NCBI RefSeq assembly: GCF_024623785.1
Contig: NZ_JANKBZ010000025.1
Location: 118,331 to 182,330 of the forward strand
Origin: Archangium lipolyticum
GTDB taxonomy: Bacteria > Myxococcota > Myxococcia > Myxococcales > Myxococcaceae
DNA length: 64,000 nucleotides
Reading direction: 5' to 3'
The translations under genes were made by a program, and so were the position numbers. Below are positions 1-7,734 of this stretch, in pieces (positions within the stretch are counted from its first letter, which is position 1; every line of letters begins with the position of its first letter). The notes beneath the pieces are model-generated. The model made no database searches and was not told where the DNA came from. It was given only the letters and a program-made list of their open reading frames with translations.

Positions 1-312
1 TTGGACTGGGAGAAGGGTGTGCTGGGCTACCCCATCACCGATGAGATGGTGACGCCGGATGGAGTGGGCCGCTACAACCACTTCCGCAAGGGCAACATCG
101 AGGGCAGCATCTACTGGACGCCGACCACGGGCGCTTGGGAAGTGCACGGCCTCATCCGCGACAAGTGGGCCTCGCTGGGCTGGGAGAGGAGCGCGCTGGG
201 CTACCCGGTGTCCGACGAGTATGCCGTCACCGGTGGCCGCGAGAGCGAGTTCCAGAAGGGCTACATCACGTACAACGCCTCCACGGGTGCTCTGACGGTG
301 CGGATGAAGTAG
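1..312 (+). CDS. LGFP-repeat protein, C-terminal part
   Basis: Only the last ~103 residues are in the window; the gene is cut by the left edge, so the first TTG is not a real start. Two tandem repeats of the LGFP type are visible, each with a 'LG(W/Y)xxxxLGYP(I/V)' core followed by an F-x-K-G-x-I strand (GNIEGSIYW and GYITYNAS). LGFP repeats (Pfam LGFP) are found in secreted or wall-associated bacterial proteins, often next to hydrolase domains, and are thought to help bind the cell envelope. The catalytic part, if there is one, lies upstream. Confidence 0.8.
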   Translation: MDWEKGVLGYPITDEMVTPDGVGRYNHFRKGNIEGSIYWTPTTGAWEVHGLIRDKWASLGWERSALGYPVSDEYAVTGGRESEFQKGYITYNASTGALTVRMK

Positions 313-442
313 CGGTCCCGGTCGTGCGCCTCCGGCCGGTCTCGATGGCCGGGGGCTGGTGCGTTCCGTCATGTTCCAGACGAGGGGCCCGGCCCGCTGG
401 ACGGGAAGACAAGCAGGGAGGGCAGGAGCAGCTTGCCTGCCC

Positions 443-856
443 ATGACCCCTTCCCCTGAAGCCATTCGTTCGCGGCTCCTCGCGGATCCCAATACCCCGA
501 AGCTGGCCGAGCAGTTGGGTGTTCCCCTCGAGAAGTACGTGCAGCAGGTGGTGCACTTCGTCCAGAACCCGCAGGAGGAGCCGCAGCTCCTGGTCGTGGA
601 GGACGAGGATCTGCGTGCCATGGGCCACGAGCCCCCGGAAATCGAGTCCCTGGACCACCTCCTGGACGAGGCGGTGGCCGTGGCGGATCTCATGGAGAGG
701 ACGGACTTCACTCCGGCGAAGAAGCCGCTCGTCTCGCTCACCGGTCTGCCGGAGACCCCTGTTGCCACCCCATCGGCCCCGGCTCGCACCGACACGTCTT
801 CCGACCTGGACGCACAGCTGCGCCGCGGGCGGTTCTCCTCCAACCAGGGAAAGTGA
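443..856 (+). CDS. hypothetical protein
   Basis: A 137-residue protein of unknown function. An upstream in-frame ATG at 359 exists, but the ATG at 443 starts a better-behaved protein (MTPSPEAIRSRLL). The N-terminal two thirds are acidic and helical (residues ~5-75, rich in E, D and L); the tail is a low-complexity P/T/A segment ending in RRGRFSSNQGK. There is no signal peptide or membrane segment. The next gene starts 6 bp downstream, so the two are probably one operon, pairing an acidic protein with a strongly basic one. No family recognised. Confidence 0.6.
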   Translation: MTPSPEAIRSRLLADPNTPKLAEQLGVPLEKYVQQVVHFVQNPQEEPQLLVVEDEDLRAMGHEPPEIESLDHLLDEAVAVADLMERTDFTPAKKPLVSLTGLPETPVATPSAPARTDTSSDLDAQLRRGRFSSNQGK

Positions 857-862
857 GCTCAC

Positions 863-1321
863 ATGGGTCTGAAGATCGGCGGGTTTTTCAAGAGCATTGG
901 CAAGAAGGTCGCCAAGGGGATCAAGAAGTTCGCCAACTCTCCCCTGGGCAACCTGGTGATGGAGAAGGGCCTGTCCTTCATCAAGAAGAACGCGGGGAAG
1001 ATCACCGACAAGGTCCTCGGCAAGCTGGGCAAGCTCAAGATGAAGGGCGGTTTTGGCAAGTTGTTGAAGGCGATCGAGCCCTTCGCCAAGAAGCACCTCG
1101 GAGACGCCATCGCCAAGCTCTGCACGAAGGGGCTCTCCCTCTTGTCTGGCATCGCGAAGCAGGCCTCGAGCACCGGAGACCTGCGGGCAATGGTACAGCA
1201 GTTGAATCTCGCGCGTGCCCAGGCCCCGGCCATGGACCCGACCACCGAGCAGATGGCCCGGGAGAACATCTTCCAACTCATCGCCCACCGTCATGCGGAG
1301 CTGATGCGACAGGTGGCCTGA
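863..1321 (+). CDS. lysine-rich hypothetical protein
   Basis: 152 residues. The first ~100 are very rich in Lys, Gly, Phe and Leu, with repeated K-(I/V/L)-x-K-x-(I/L/F) patterns that would form basic amphipathic helices (for example GKKVAKGIKKFAN and GKLGKLKMKGGFGKLL). The C-terminal ~45 residues are ordinary and helical. There is no cleavable signal peptide. The start is supported by its position 6 bp after the preceding acidic protein. A membrane- or nucleic-acid-binding role is possible from composition alone; no family recognised. Confidence 0.6.
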   Translation: MGLKIGGFFKSIGKKVAKGIKKFANSPLGNLVMEKGLSFIKKNAGKITDKVLGKLGKLKMKGGFGKLLKAIEPFAKKHLGDAIAKLCTKGLSLLSGIAKQASSTGDLRAMVQQLNLARAQAPAMDPTTEQMARENIFQLIAHRHAELMRQVA

Positions 1322-1435
1322 AGCGCCCCTCGTGGCGGGGTGGGCCGTGGTCCTCAATGTGGCTGCGGCGCTTTCGTTACGGCACCCGCGGGCACCTCGC
1401 CCGCGTCCGGACCGCCATCGCAGGTGTCGTGGTCA

Positions 1436-1900
1436 TCATCGCCCGCGTGCCTCGTCTCCTCGGAGGACCATGCACGAGCTGAACACCTTGGCCACGAGGC
1501 TGCCCTTGTCGTCCTCGACGTCGCACTCGATCAGCCCGAGCGTTCGCGTCCGCTTGACCACGCGTCCGGTCGCCCGGAGGCGCGCGTTCCAGATGGGCTT
1601 GAAGAACTTCGACGTGAGATCGAGCGTGGTGAAGCTCTCCTCGTCCTCGAGCGTCGTGGCCATCGACGCGCCCATGGCGAGATCGGACAGATCGCAGATC
1701 ACTCCACCGTGGAGGGTCCCCATGGGATTGGCATGGCGCTTCGAGGCATCCATCTCGATGACGACACGTCCCGTTTCGACGCTGGTGAGCAGGAGCCCCA
1801 GCAGCTGAGCGATCGGAGGGGGTGGTGCCTCTCCCCGTAGGACCCGCTCCAGATCCTGGAGGTGCCGCGTGGTCTTGGGAGCGGAGACTCGGCCGTTCAT
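1436..1900 (-). CDS. PaaI-type hot-dog thioesterase
   Basis: A 154-residue single hot-dog domain protein expected to hydrolyse an acyl-CoA or aryl-CoA thioester. The family motif is visible as H-A-N-P-M-G-T-L-H-G-G (residues ~56-66), followed by the helix with Asp70 (GGVICDLSDLAMG), as in PaaI/YbgC-like enzymes. The length is normal. It lies downstream of an alpha/beta hydrolase on the same strand, but 150 bp away and with its own palindromic promoter site at 1971-1988. That site is nearly the same as the one in front of the thiolase gene, which puts it in a small acyl-CoA regulon with the thiolase and the TetR regulator. Confidence 0.88.
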   Translation of the reverse strand: MNGRVSAPKTTRHLQDLERVLRGEAPPPPIAQLLGLLLTSVETGRVVIEMDASKRHANPMGTLHGGVICDLSDLAMGASMATTLEDEESFTTLDLTSKFFKPIWNARLRATGRVVKRTRTLGLIECDVEDDKGSLVAKVFSSCMVLRGDEARGR

Positions 1901-1970
1901 GACTTCTCCTCGTTCATGAGGACGCAGCGGGGCCTCACCCGAGCTGCGTCCTGGGACTGACCCTTCTTTA

Positions 1971-1988
1971 TATTATGAGTATAATATG
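1971..1988. promoter_or_regulatory. palindromic operator upstream of the thioesterase gene
   Basis: An AT-rich perfect inverted repeat in GC-rich DNA, ATATTAT-GAGT-ATAATAT (1970-1987), about 70-85 bp before the thioesterase start. The 18-mer TATTATGAGTATAATATG recurs in the thiolase promoter as TATTATGCGCGTAATATG (3003-3020), with GAA following in both. This is typical of a TetR-family operator. The likely binder is the TetR protein at 4418-5017 (inference). Confidence 0.65.
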
Positions 1989-2049
1989 AAACGGCCAGCG
2001 GTTCCAGGGAATCGTGTGTGAGGGGTGTCCGCTGGCTGGTAAGGAGGGC

Positions 2050-2859
2050 TCAATCGAGGAAGCGATGGACCTCGTCCGTGAACTCCTCGATGTACTGAAA
2101 GAGGAAGGCGTGACCGGAGTCGGGATAGAGGATCAGCTTCGCGTTGGGTGCCTCCTGCGAGATGACGTAGGAGCGGTAGGCGGGAAGCATCACGTCGGAG
2201 ACGCCATTGGCCACGAGGATCGGCAGCGTGAGCTCCCGGAGCCGGTTCCGTACGCCCGGCCATTGGGAGAGGGCCTTCATCTGCCTCATGAACGCCTCGC
2301 CCGTCACGGATGGCCCGCGCCGCGGCTCCGCGTTCAACCGCGCCAGATGCGCCTGACCCGCCGCGCGCCCGGTCTTGGTCTCGGTGAAGAACAGGAAGAG
2401 GAAATCCTCCTGGTCGTTCACGGGCTTCGTCATTACCTCGGGGACCCGCGGATGGGCTGACGGACCCTCGGCGGGGCCGCCGGAGCTCGAACCCGCGATG
2501 ATCAGCCGCCGGACCAGGGCTGGCGCGGCCAGGGCGACGTGCTGGGCAACGGTGCCGCCGAGGGACCACCCGAGCAGGTCGGCCCGCTCGATGCCGAGGG
2601 CCCGCGCGAAGGCGATGGCCACTTCGGCCATTCCCGCGACGCTGTCCGGGACCTGGCCGCCCGACCGGCCGATGCCCGCGTTGTCGAAGCGGATGACTCG
2701 GCGCCGGGTGGCGAGCGCGGACACGAACTTCGGATCCCAATCGTCGATCGTCCCGCGGAAGCGCTGGAGCAGGATCAGGGGGACGCCATTGTCTTCGCCG
2801 TCGACGGTGTAGGCCAGTTGACCGAACGGGGTTTGGATGGACTGTACTTGTGCGCTCAC
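2050..2859 (-). CDS. alpha/beta hydrolase
   Basis: 269 residues with a standard alpha/beta-hydrolase fold. The nucleophile elbow is G-W-S-L-G-G (Ser99), the acid is probably the Asp in NGVSDVMLP, and the catalytic His is in YPDSGHAFLF (His250). R-F-D-N-A-G-I-G-R-S after strand 4 is typical of the lactonase/chloroperoxidase-like group. No signal peptide, so cytoplasmic. It is divergent from the thiolase gene across a 188-bp region and probably acts on an ester or lactone handled with the neighbouring thiolase and thioesterase. The substrate cannot be read from the sequence. Confidence 0.88.
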   Translation of the reverse strand: MSAQVQSIQTPFGQLAYTVDGEDNGVPLILLQRFRGTIDDWDPKFVSALATRRRVIRFDNAGIGRSGGQVPDSVAGMAEVAIAFARALGIERADLLGWSLGGTVAQHVALAAPALVRRLIIAGSSSGGPAEGPSAHPRVPEVMTKPVNDQEDFLFLFFTETKTGRAAGQAHLARLNAEPRRGPSVTGEAFMRQMKALSQWPGVRNRLRELTLPILVANGVSDVMLPAYRSYVISQEAPNAKLILYPDSGHAFLFQYIEEFTDEVHRFLD

Positions 2860-2991
2860 GTTTCTCTTCTCCGGGTTGATGGAGCCGTTGGCCCCGATTG
2901 GCTATCGGCGTGCTCTTCGGCCCGCAATGCTTTGATTTGGTTTTGTATTTCCATGGAGGGTTGCCCTGGGCTTCTCCTGATGGAACCGGTC

Positions 2992-3020
2992 TTGACATGT
3001 CGTATTATGCGCGTAATATG
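2992..3020 (+). promoter_or_regulatory. thiolase promoter with overlapping operator
   Basis: A near-consensus -35 box TTGACA (2992-2997) and -10-like TAATAT (3014-3019) are 16 bp apart. The palindromic sequence TATTATGCGCGTAATATG (3003-3020) fills the spacer and the -10 box, so a bound protein would block RNA polymerase. It matches the site at 1971-1988 at 14 of 18 positions. A TetR-type repressor site is the simplest reading. Confidence 0.7.
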
Positions 3021-3047
3021 AATAGCGTAATGTGAAGGAGCTGGATC

Positions 3048-4283
3048 ATGGTCATGGGCTACGTCATCGACGCCGTACGGACCCCGCGAGGGCGCGGCAA
3101 GGCGGGGAAGGGGGCGCTCTCGGGCATCCACCCGCAGGAGTTGCTCGCGCAGGTGCTGAACACGCTCCAACAGCGCCAGGGTTTTGACCCGCGCGAAGTG
3201 GACGACGTGATCGCGGGGTGTGTTTCGCAGGTTGGGGAGCAGGGCGCGAATCTGGCTCGTAGCGCGGTGCTCACCGCGGGATGGCCCAACGAGGTGTCGG
3301 CGGTGTCACTCAACCGCTTCTGCGCTTCGGGACTACAGGCCGTCCACTTCGGCGCCATGGCGGTCGCCTCGGGCGCGATGGAGCTCGTCATCGCCGGGGG
3401 CGTGGAGAGCATGTCGCGCGTCCCCATGGGCTCCGACGGCGGCGGTCAGGATGGCAACAACACGCACCTGCGCGAGCGCGTGTTCCAGGTCCCCCAGGGC
3501 ATCAGCGCCGACCTCATCGCCACTCTCGAGGGGTTCTCGCGCGAGGAGATCGATGCCGTGGCGCTCCGTTCCCAGAGGAACGCGGCGCGTGCCATCGAGG
3601 AGGGCCGCTTCGCGAAGTCGTTGTTTCCCGTGAAGGATCCCCACACGGGCGCGGTGGTGCTCGAACGTGACGAGTTTCCCCGTCCCGACACCACGGCCGA
3701 AGGGCTCGCCGCGCTCAAGCCCTCGTTCACCGCGCTGGGTGAAACGGTCGTCGGTCCCAGGGGGGAGACGCTTGCTCAACTCGCGCTCGCGGCCTACCCC
3801 CGCGCGAAGGCCCTGCGGCACCTCCACACCGCTGGCAACTCGAGCGGCATCGTCGATGGGGCCGCCGCGGTGATGCTCGCCTCGGAACGGTATGTCCGGG
3901 AGAAGGGCGTCCGGCCTCGAGCCCGCATCCGCGCGATGGCCACGATCGGGAGCGAGCCGGTGCTGATGCTCACCGCCCCCGCGCCGGCCAGCCAGAAGGC
4001 GCTCCGCATGGCGGGCATGAAGGCGAGTGACATTGACCTGTGGGAGATCAACGAGGCCTTCGCGGGCGTGGTGCTACAGACGACCCGTGCGTTGGGGATC
4101 GACTCCGAGCGGGTGAATGTCAACGGTGGCTCCATCGCGCTCGGTCATCCACTCGGCGCGACGGGGGCGATGTTGCTCGGAACCGCGCTCGATGAGCTCG
4201 AGCGGAGCGGCAAGCAGACCGCCCTCATCACCCTGTGCGTCAGCGGAGGTCAGGGCATCGCCACCATCCTCGAACGGCTGTGA
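3048..4283 (+). CDS. acetyl-CoA acetyltransferase (thiolase)
   Basis: 411 residues, the normal size for a thiolase, catalysing reversible Claisen condensation or cleavage of acyl-CoA. All catalytic residues are present: nucleophile Cys92 in NRFCASG, His367 in [15 protein letters not shown] and Cys397 in LCVSGGQG. The N-terminal [10 protein letters not shown] motif fits. A second ATG at 3054 ([11 protein letters not shown]) is an equally likely start; AAGGAG at 3033-3038 could serve either. It has a strong promoter with an overlapping operator and is followed by a hairpin terminator. Neighbours (thioesterase, hydrolase, TetR) suggest a small inducible acyl-CoA breakdown set. Confidence 0.93.
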   Translation: MVMGYVIDAVRTPRGRGKAGKGALSGIHPQELLAQVLNTLQQRQGFDPREVDDVIAGCVSQVGEQGANLARSAVLTAGWPNEVSAVSLNRFCASGLQAVHFGAMAVASGAMELVIAGGVESMSRVPMGSDGGGQDGNNTHLRERVFQVPQGISADLIATLEGFSREEIDAVALRSQRNAARAIEEGRFAKSLFPVKDPHTGAVVLERDEFPRPDTTAEGLAALKPSFTALGETVVGPRGETLAQLALAAYPRAKALRHLHTAGNSSGIVDGAAAVMLASERYVREKGVRPRARIRAMATIGSEPVLMLTAPAPASQKALRMAGMKASDIDLWEINEAFAGVVLQTTRALGIDSERVNVNGGSIALGHPLGATGAMLLGTALDELERSGKQTALITLCVSGGQGIATILERL

Positions 4284-4303
4284 CGGGACCTCCCGCGGCC
4301 ACC

Positions 4304-4326
4304 GCTCGCCCGGGGCCCGGGCGAGC
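4304..4326 (+). terminator. hairpin terminator after the thiolase
   Basis: A perfect 10-bp stem GCTCGCCCGG / CCGGGCGAGC with a 3-base loop, 20 bp after the thiolase stop codon. There is no long T tract, as is usual in very GC-rich genomes, so termination strength is uncertain. Confidence 0.6.
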
Positions 4327-4417
4327 CTTGAAAGATGATGGGTGAAATATCATGTTCGTCATAAAATAGTGTCCTGCCGGAGCAGCGCGTCCAGTCACTC
4401 CGGAGCGAGGTCACGCC

Positions 4418-5017
4418 ATGAGCCAGAAAGCGGAGCAGAAGCAGAAGTCGCACGACGCCATCCTGGAGTCCGCCGCCGCGCTGCTGCTCGAGCGGGGGAT
4501 TCGAGCGAGCTCCGTCATGGACGTGATGAAGGGGGCGGGGCTCACGGTGGGAGGGTTCTATGGACACTTTGAGTCCAAGGAGCATCTCTTCACCGAGACC
4601 ATCCACCGCACGGCCCGGGCGATGTGGAGCGGGTTGATCCAGGGGGCGATGCGCGACACGTCCCGCCCTCCCGTGCTGAGCGTGCTCTACCGGTATCTGT
4701 CGCGAAAACATCGGGACAACGTGGAGGTCGGCTGTCCCCTGCCGAGCATCACCTCCGAGGTCGCCAGGGAGGGCGAGCCCTATCGTGAGGCCCTGGAGAA
4801 GGAGCTCGCCGGGTTCATCCAGGACTTGAGTGGCCTGCTGGGTCCGGGCGAGAAGTCCCGGGAGAACGCGCTCGCGCTGCTCGCCCTCATGTTTGGCGCG
4901 CTGTCGTTGGCACGTGCCGTTCGCGGCACGCGCCTCAGTGACGAGTTCCTCGAGGCGGCCAGGAAGTTCGGCGCTCGGGCCCTGAATGAGGGCTCCACCC
5001 CGCCCGAGCGTCACTGA
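4418..5017 (+). CDS. TetR-family repressor
   Basis: 199 residues with the TetR N-terminal DNA-binding domain. Residues ~10-58 carry the helix-turn-helix (SVMDVMKGAGLTVGGFYGHF), followed by S-K-E-H-L-F. The C-terminal ligand domain resembles TetR_C regulators of the 'NVEVGCPLPSI' type, with a Cys in the C-P-L-P-S motif. It follows the thiolase after a terminator and an AT-rich intergenic stretch (4340-4372) that probably holds its own promoter. It is the best candidate to bind the two matching palindromes at 1971-1988 and 3003-3020. The inducer is probably an acyl compound (inference). Confidence 0.88.
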   Translation: MSQKAEQKQKSHDAILESAAALLLERGIRASSVMDVMKGAGLTVGGFYGHFESKEHLFTETIHRTARAMWSGLIQGAMRDTSRPPVLSVLYRYLSRKHRDNVEVGCPLPSITSEVAREGEPYREALEKELAGFIQDLSGLLGPGEKSRENALALLALMFGALSLARAVRGTRLSDEFLEAARKFGARALNEGSTPPERH

Positions 5018-5035
5018 CGACGGGAGCTCTGGCCG

Positions 5036-6940
5036 TTATTCGCGCGGCTTCAGGGCGGCGCGGATCTGCTCCAGGGCACTCGGGTCTTCCAGGGTGGTGA
5101 GATCGCCGGGCTCGCGCTGCTCGGCCAGGGCCTGGATGCTGCGGCGCAGCATCTTGCCCGAGCGCGTCTTGGGCAGCAGCGTCACCAGGTGCACCTGGGC
5201 GGGGCGGGCCAGGGCCCCCAGCGTCTTGTCCACCGTGTCCATCACCTCGCGTGTGAGTCCCGCGCGGCCCTCCTCCGTCCGCAGCCGCGAGGCGTCCTTT
5301 GGCACCGCGAAGGCCACCACCACCTGCCCCTTGAGCGAGTCCTTCACGCCCACCACCGCGACCTCGGCGATACCGGGATGCCCGCAGATGGCCTCCTCGA
5401 TCTCCCGCGTGCCCAACCGGTGACCCGCCACGTTGATGACGTCATCCGTCCGGCCGAGGATGAAGTAGTCCCCGTCCTCGTCCCGCATGGCCCAGTCGAA
5501 GGTGCTGTAGACGGGTTTGTCGAAGTGGGAGAAGTACGTGGATACGAAGCGCTCATCGTCGCCCCATACGGTGGACAGGCACCCGGGCGGCAGGGGCGGC
5601 TCCACTACCAGCACGCCCTTCTGGTTGGGCTCCTTCACCTCTTCGCCGCTCAGCGAATCCAGCAGCCGGACGCGGTAGCCGTAGATGGCCGTGCCGGGCG
5701 AGCCGAACTTGCGTGGCCGGGCCTCCACCCCCGGACAAGGGCCGAGCAGGGGCCAACCCGTCTCCGTCTGCCAGTAGTTGTCCAACACCTGGGTGGAGGG
5801 CAGCGCGGTGGAGATCCACTCGTGGGTGGGGGCGTCCAGGGGCTCGCCCGCGAGGAACAGGTAGCGCAGGCTCGATGTGTCATGGCGCGACAGGTACGCC
5901 GCGTCCTGCCGCTTCAAGAGCCGGATGGCGGTGGGGGAGGTGAACATCACGTTCACCCGGTGCTCCTCCACCAGCCGCCACCAGATGCTCGCGTCCGGGC
6001 GGATGGGCAGCCCCTCGTACAGCACTGTCGTCATGCCAGCCAGCAGCGGGCCATAGACGATGTACGAGTGCCCCACCACCCAACCGATGTCACTCGCGGT
6101 GAACATCGTCTCGCCGGGCTGGCCGGTGAAGATGAGGCGCATCGAGGACGCCAGCGCCACCGCGTAGCCTCCCGTGTCCCGCTGCACGCCCTTGGGGCGT
6201 CCGGTGGTACCGGAGGTGTAGAGGATGTAGCTCGGCTCGGAGGACTCGAGCCACTCCACCGCGACCCGGGCGCCTTCGTGTTCGCGCGCCAGCGTGGCGT
6301 AGTCCACGTCGCGTCCGGGCACGCGGGGCATGTTCGGATCCAAGCCCCGGTCGAGCACCAGCACCCGGGAGGGCGGGTGTTGCGCCAGTCCCAGGGCCTC
6401 CTCCACCAGCGGCTTGTAGGGGATGACCTTGCCGCCGCGCATGCCCGCGTCCGCTGTCACCAGCAACACCGGCCGCGCGTCATCCACGCGCGTGGCGAGG
6501 CTGTGCGCCGCGAAGCCTCCGAACACCACCGAGTGGATGGCCCCCAGCCGCGTGCACGCCAGCATGGCGAAGATCGCCTCGGGAACCATGGGCAGGTAGA
6601 GGATGACCCGGTCGCCGCGCTTCACCCCGAGCGCGCGCAGCATGGCCGCCACCCGGTTCACCTCGGTATGCAGTTGCTCGTAGGTGTATTGGCGTTTCTC
6701 CTGGGTCTCCGTGGAGACATAGACGAGCGCGGGCTGTCGGGCCCGGGCCGCCAGGTGCCTGTCCACCGCGTTGTGACACAGATTGGTGCGCCCCCCGACG
6801 AACCAGCGCGTGAAGGGCGGACGTGAGAAGTCCAGCACCTGGTCGAACGGACGCTCCCAGTCGATGAGCCGGGCCTGCTCGGCCCAGAAAGCCTCGGGCT
6901 GCTCGACGGACCTGCCGTGGAACTCCTTGTACGTCCCCAT
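5036..6940 (-). CDS. prpE: propionate--CoA ligase
   Basis: 634 residues from the ATG at 6940, chosen because it gives the usual PrpE start (MGTYKEFHGRSVEQPEAFW) with a GAGGAG ribosome site; an ATG at 6961 is less likely. It activates propionate (or a similar short acid) with ATP and CoA. Landmarks are the ACS N-terminal domain, the A3 motif YILYTSGTTGRPKG, the A5 region DNYWQTETGWP, GRTDDVINVAGHRLGTREIE, and the C-terminal catalytic Lys in TRSGK (~Lys596), which is also the usual site of regulatory acylation. The length is normal. It converges on the TetR gene with an 18-bp gap. Confidence 0.92.
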   Translation of the reverse strand: MGTYKEFHGRSVEQPEAFWAEQARLIDWERPFDQVLDFSRPPFTRWFVGGRTNLCHNAVDRHLAARARQPALVYVSTETQEKRQYTYEQLHTEVNRVAAMLRALGVKRGDRVILYLPMVPEAIFAMLACTRLGAIHSVVFGGFAAHSLATRVDDARPVLLVTADAGMRGGKVIPYKPLVEEALGLAQHPPSRVLVLDRGLDPNMPRVPGRDVDYATLAREHEGARVAVEWLESSEPSYILYTSGTTGRPKGVQRDTGGYAVALASSMRLIFTGQPGETMFTASDIGWVVGHSYIVYGPLLAGMTTVLYEGLPIRPDASIWWRLVEEHRVNVMFTSPTAIRLLKRQDAAYLSRHDTSSLRYLFLAGEPLDAPTHEWISTALPSTQVLDNYWQTETGWPLLGPCPGVEARPRKFGSPGTAIYGYRVRLLDSLSGEEVKEPNQKGVLVVEPPLPPGCLSTVWGDDERFVSTYFSHFDKPVYSTFDWAMRDEDGDYFILGRTDDVINVAGHRLGTREIEEAICGHPGIAEVAVVGVKDSLKGQVVVAFAVPKDASRLRTEEGRAGLTREVMDTVDKTLGALARPAQVHLVTLLPKTRSGKMLRRSIQALAEQREPGDLTTLEDPSALEQIRAALKPRE

Positions 6941-7010
6941 GCGCTCGCTCCTCGCTCCCACGCCGGTGCGCGGGGCTGTTGAACGGCTTCTTCGCGCAAT
7001 ATAGCCGTTC

Positions 7011-7634
7011 CTACCGGCGTGGCCGCAGATAGCCGAGCACGAGCGCGCTCAGCTCCTCCACGAGCTCGGGGGTTCCGATCAGCTCGGGCCGTTCGACGAC
7101 CGTGGACCAGACCGCGCTGCGCAGGGCCCGGATGATGATGAAGACGACGAGCCCCAGGTCTCGTGGATGCTCGAACTCCAGGTTGCGCGAGAGCACTCCC
7201 TGCACGAGTGACTCCACACGCGCCTCGATCTCCTGGACGACCTGAAGGGGGCCGATGCGCGACGCCTGCTCGAGGAGGACCCGTTGGAGGCGCGGATTCA
7301 CCCCGTAGACCTCCACCAGGGTCCGGATCAGGTCTCGCACCTCCTGCTCCAGATCCGTGATGGGGTGGTGCACCAGCTTGTCGGAGATGATGCCCAGGAC
7401 CCGCTGGTGCAGCCGCTCGAGGAGCATGGCGACCAGCGCTTCCTTGCTCGGAAAGTACTGGTAGAGCGTGCCGATGCTCACGCCCGCCCGCTCGGCCACC
7501 TGCTTGGTGGTGGTGCCTTCGTAGCCAGAGCTGACGAAAACGTGAGCCGCCGCCTCCAGGAGCACCTCCACCGTCGCCTTCGCCCGCTCCTGACGAGGCC
7601 GCTTCCGAGGGGCGGCCCGGTTGCGCGTGCTCAT
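7011..7634 (-). CDS. TetR-family regulator of the P450 gene
   Basis: 207 residues; the N-terminus is very basic (RAAPRKRPRQERAK) and is followed by the TetR helix-turn-helix (TTTKQVAERAGVSIGTLYQYFPSKEAL). The C-terminal half matches the TetR_C group. It is divergently transcribed from the P450/reductase fusion 100 bp away, the same layout as bm3R1 and CYP102A1 in Bacillus megaterium, where Bm3R1 represses the P450 and is released by fatty acids. An inverted repeat at 7659-7688 sits between the two genes and may be its operator. Confidence 0.88.
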   Translation of the reverse strand: MSTRNRAAPRKRPRQERAKATVEVLLEAAAHVFVSSGYEGTTTKQVAERAGVSIGTLYQYFPSKEALVAMLLERLHQRVLGIISDKLVHHPITDLEQEVRDLIRTLVEVYGVNPRLQRVLLEQASRIGPLQVVQEIEARVESLVQGVLSRNLEFEHPRDLGLVVFIIIRALRSAVWSTVVERPELIGTPELVEELSALVLGYLRPRR

Positions 7635-7658
7635 CTCGGCGCGTCTCCAAAAACTGAG

Positions 7659-7688
7659 CCGGATGCGAATTTCGCCTTCGCGAGCCGG
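7659..7688. promoter_or_regulatory. candidate TetR operator in the P450 divergent promoter
   Basis: An imperfect inverted repeat in the 100-bp region between tetR and the P450 gene: CCGGATGCGAA (7659-7669) against TTCGC-GAG-CCGG (7677-7688), which pairs except for one extra base. Its position between two divergent starts suits a repressor that controls both genes. No other clear dyad is seen there. Confidence 0.5.
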
Positions 7689-7734
7689 ACCCTACTGTTC
7701 CGTACCCCTTCTACATCCATCCCTTCGCTTTCCC

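Noticed and set aside
4340..4372. A third TetR operator before the tetR gene (ATATCATGTTCGTCATAAAAT region)
   Set aside because: AT-rich, but its arms do not match the other two palindromes well enough to claim a site.
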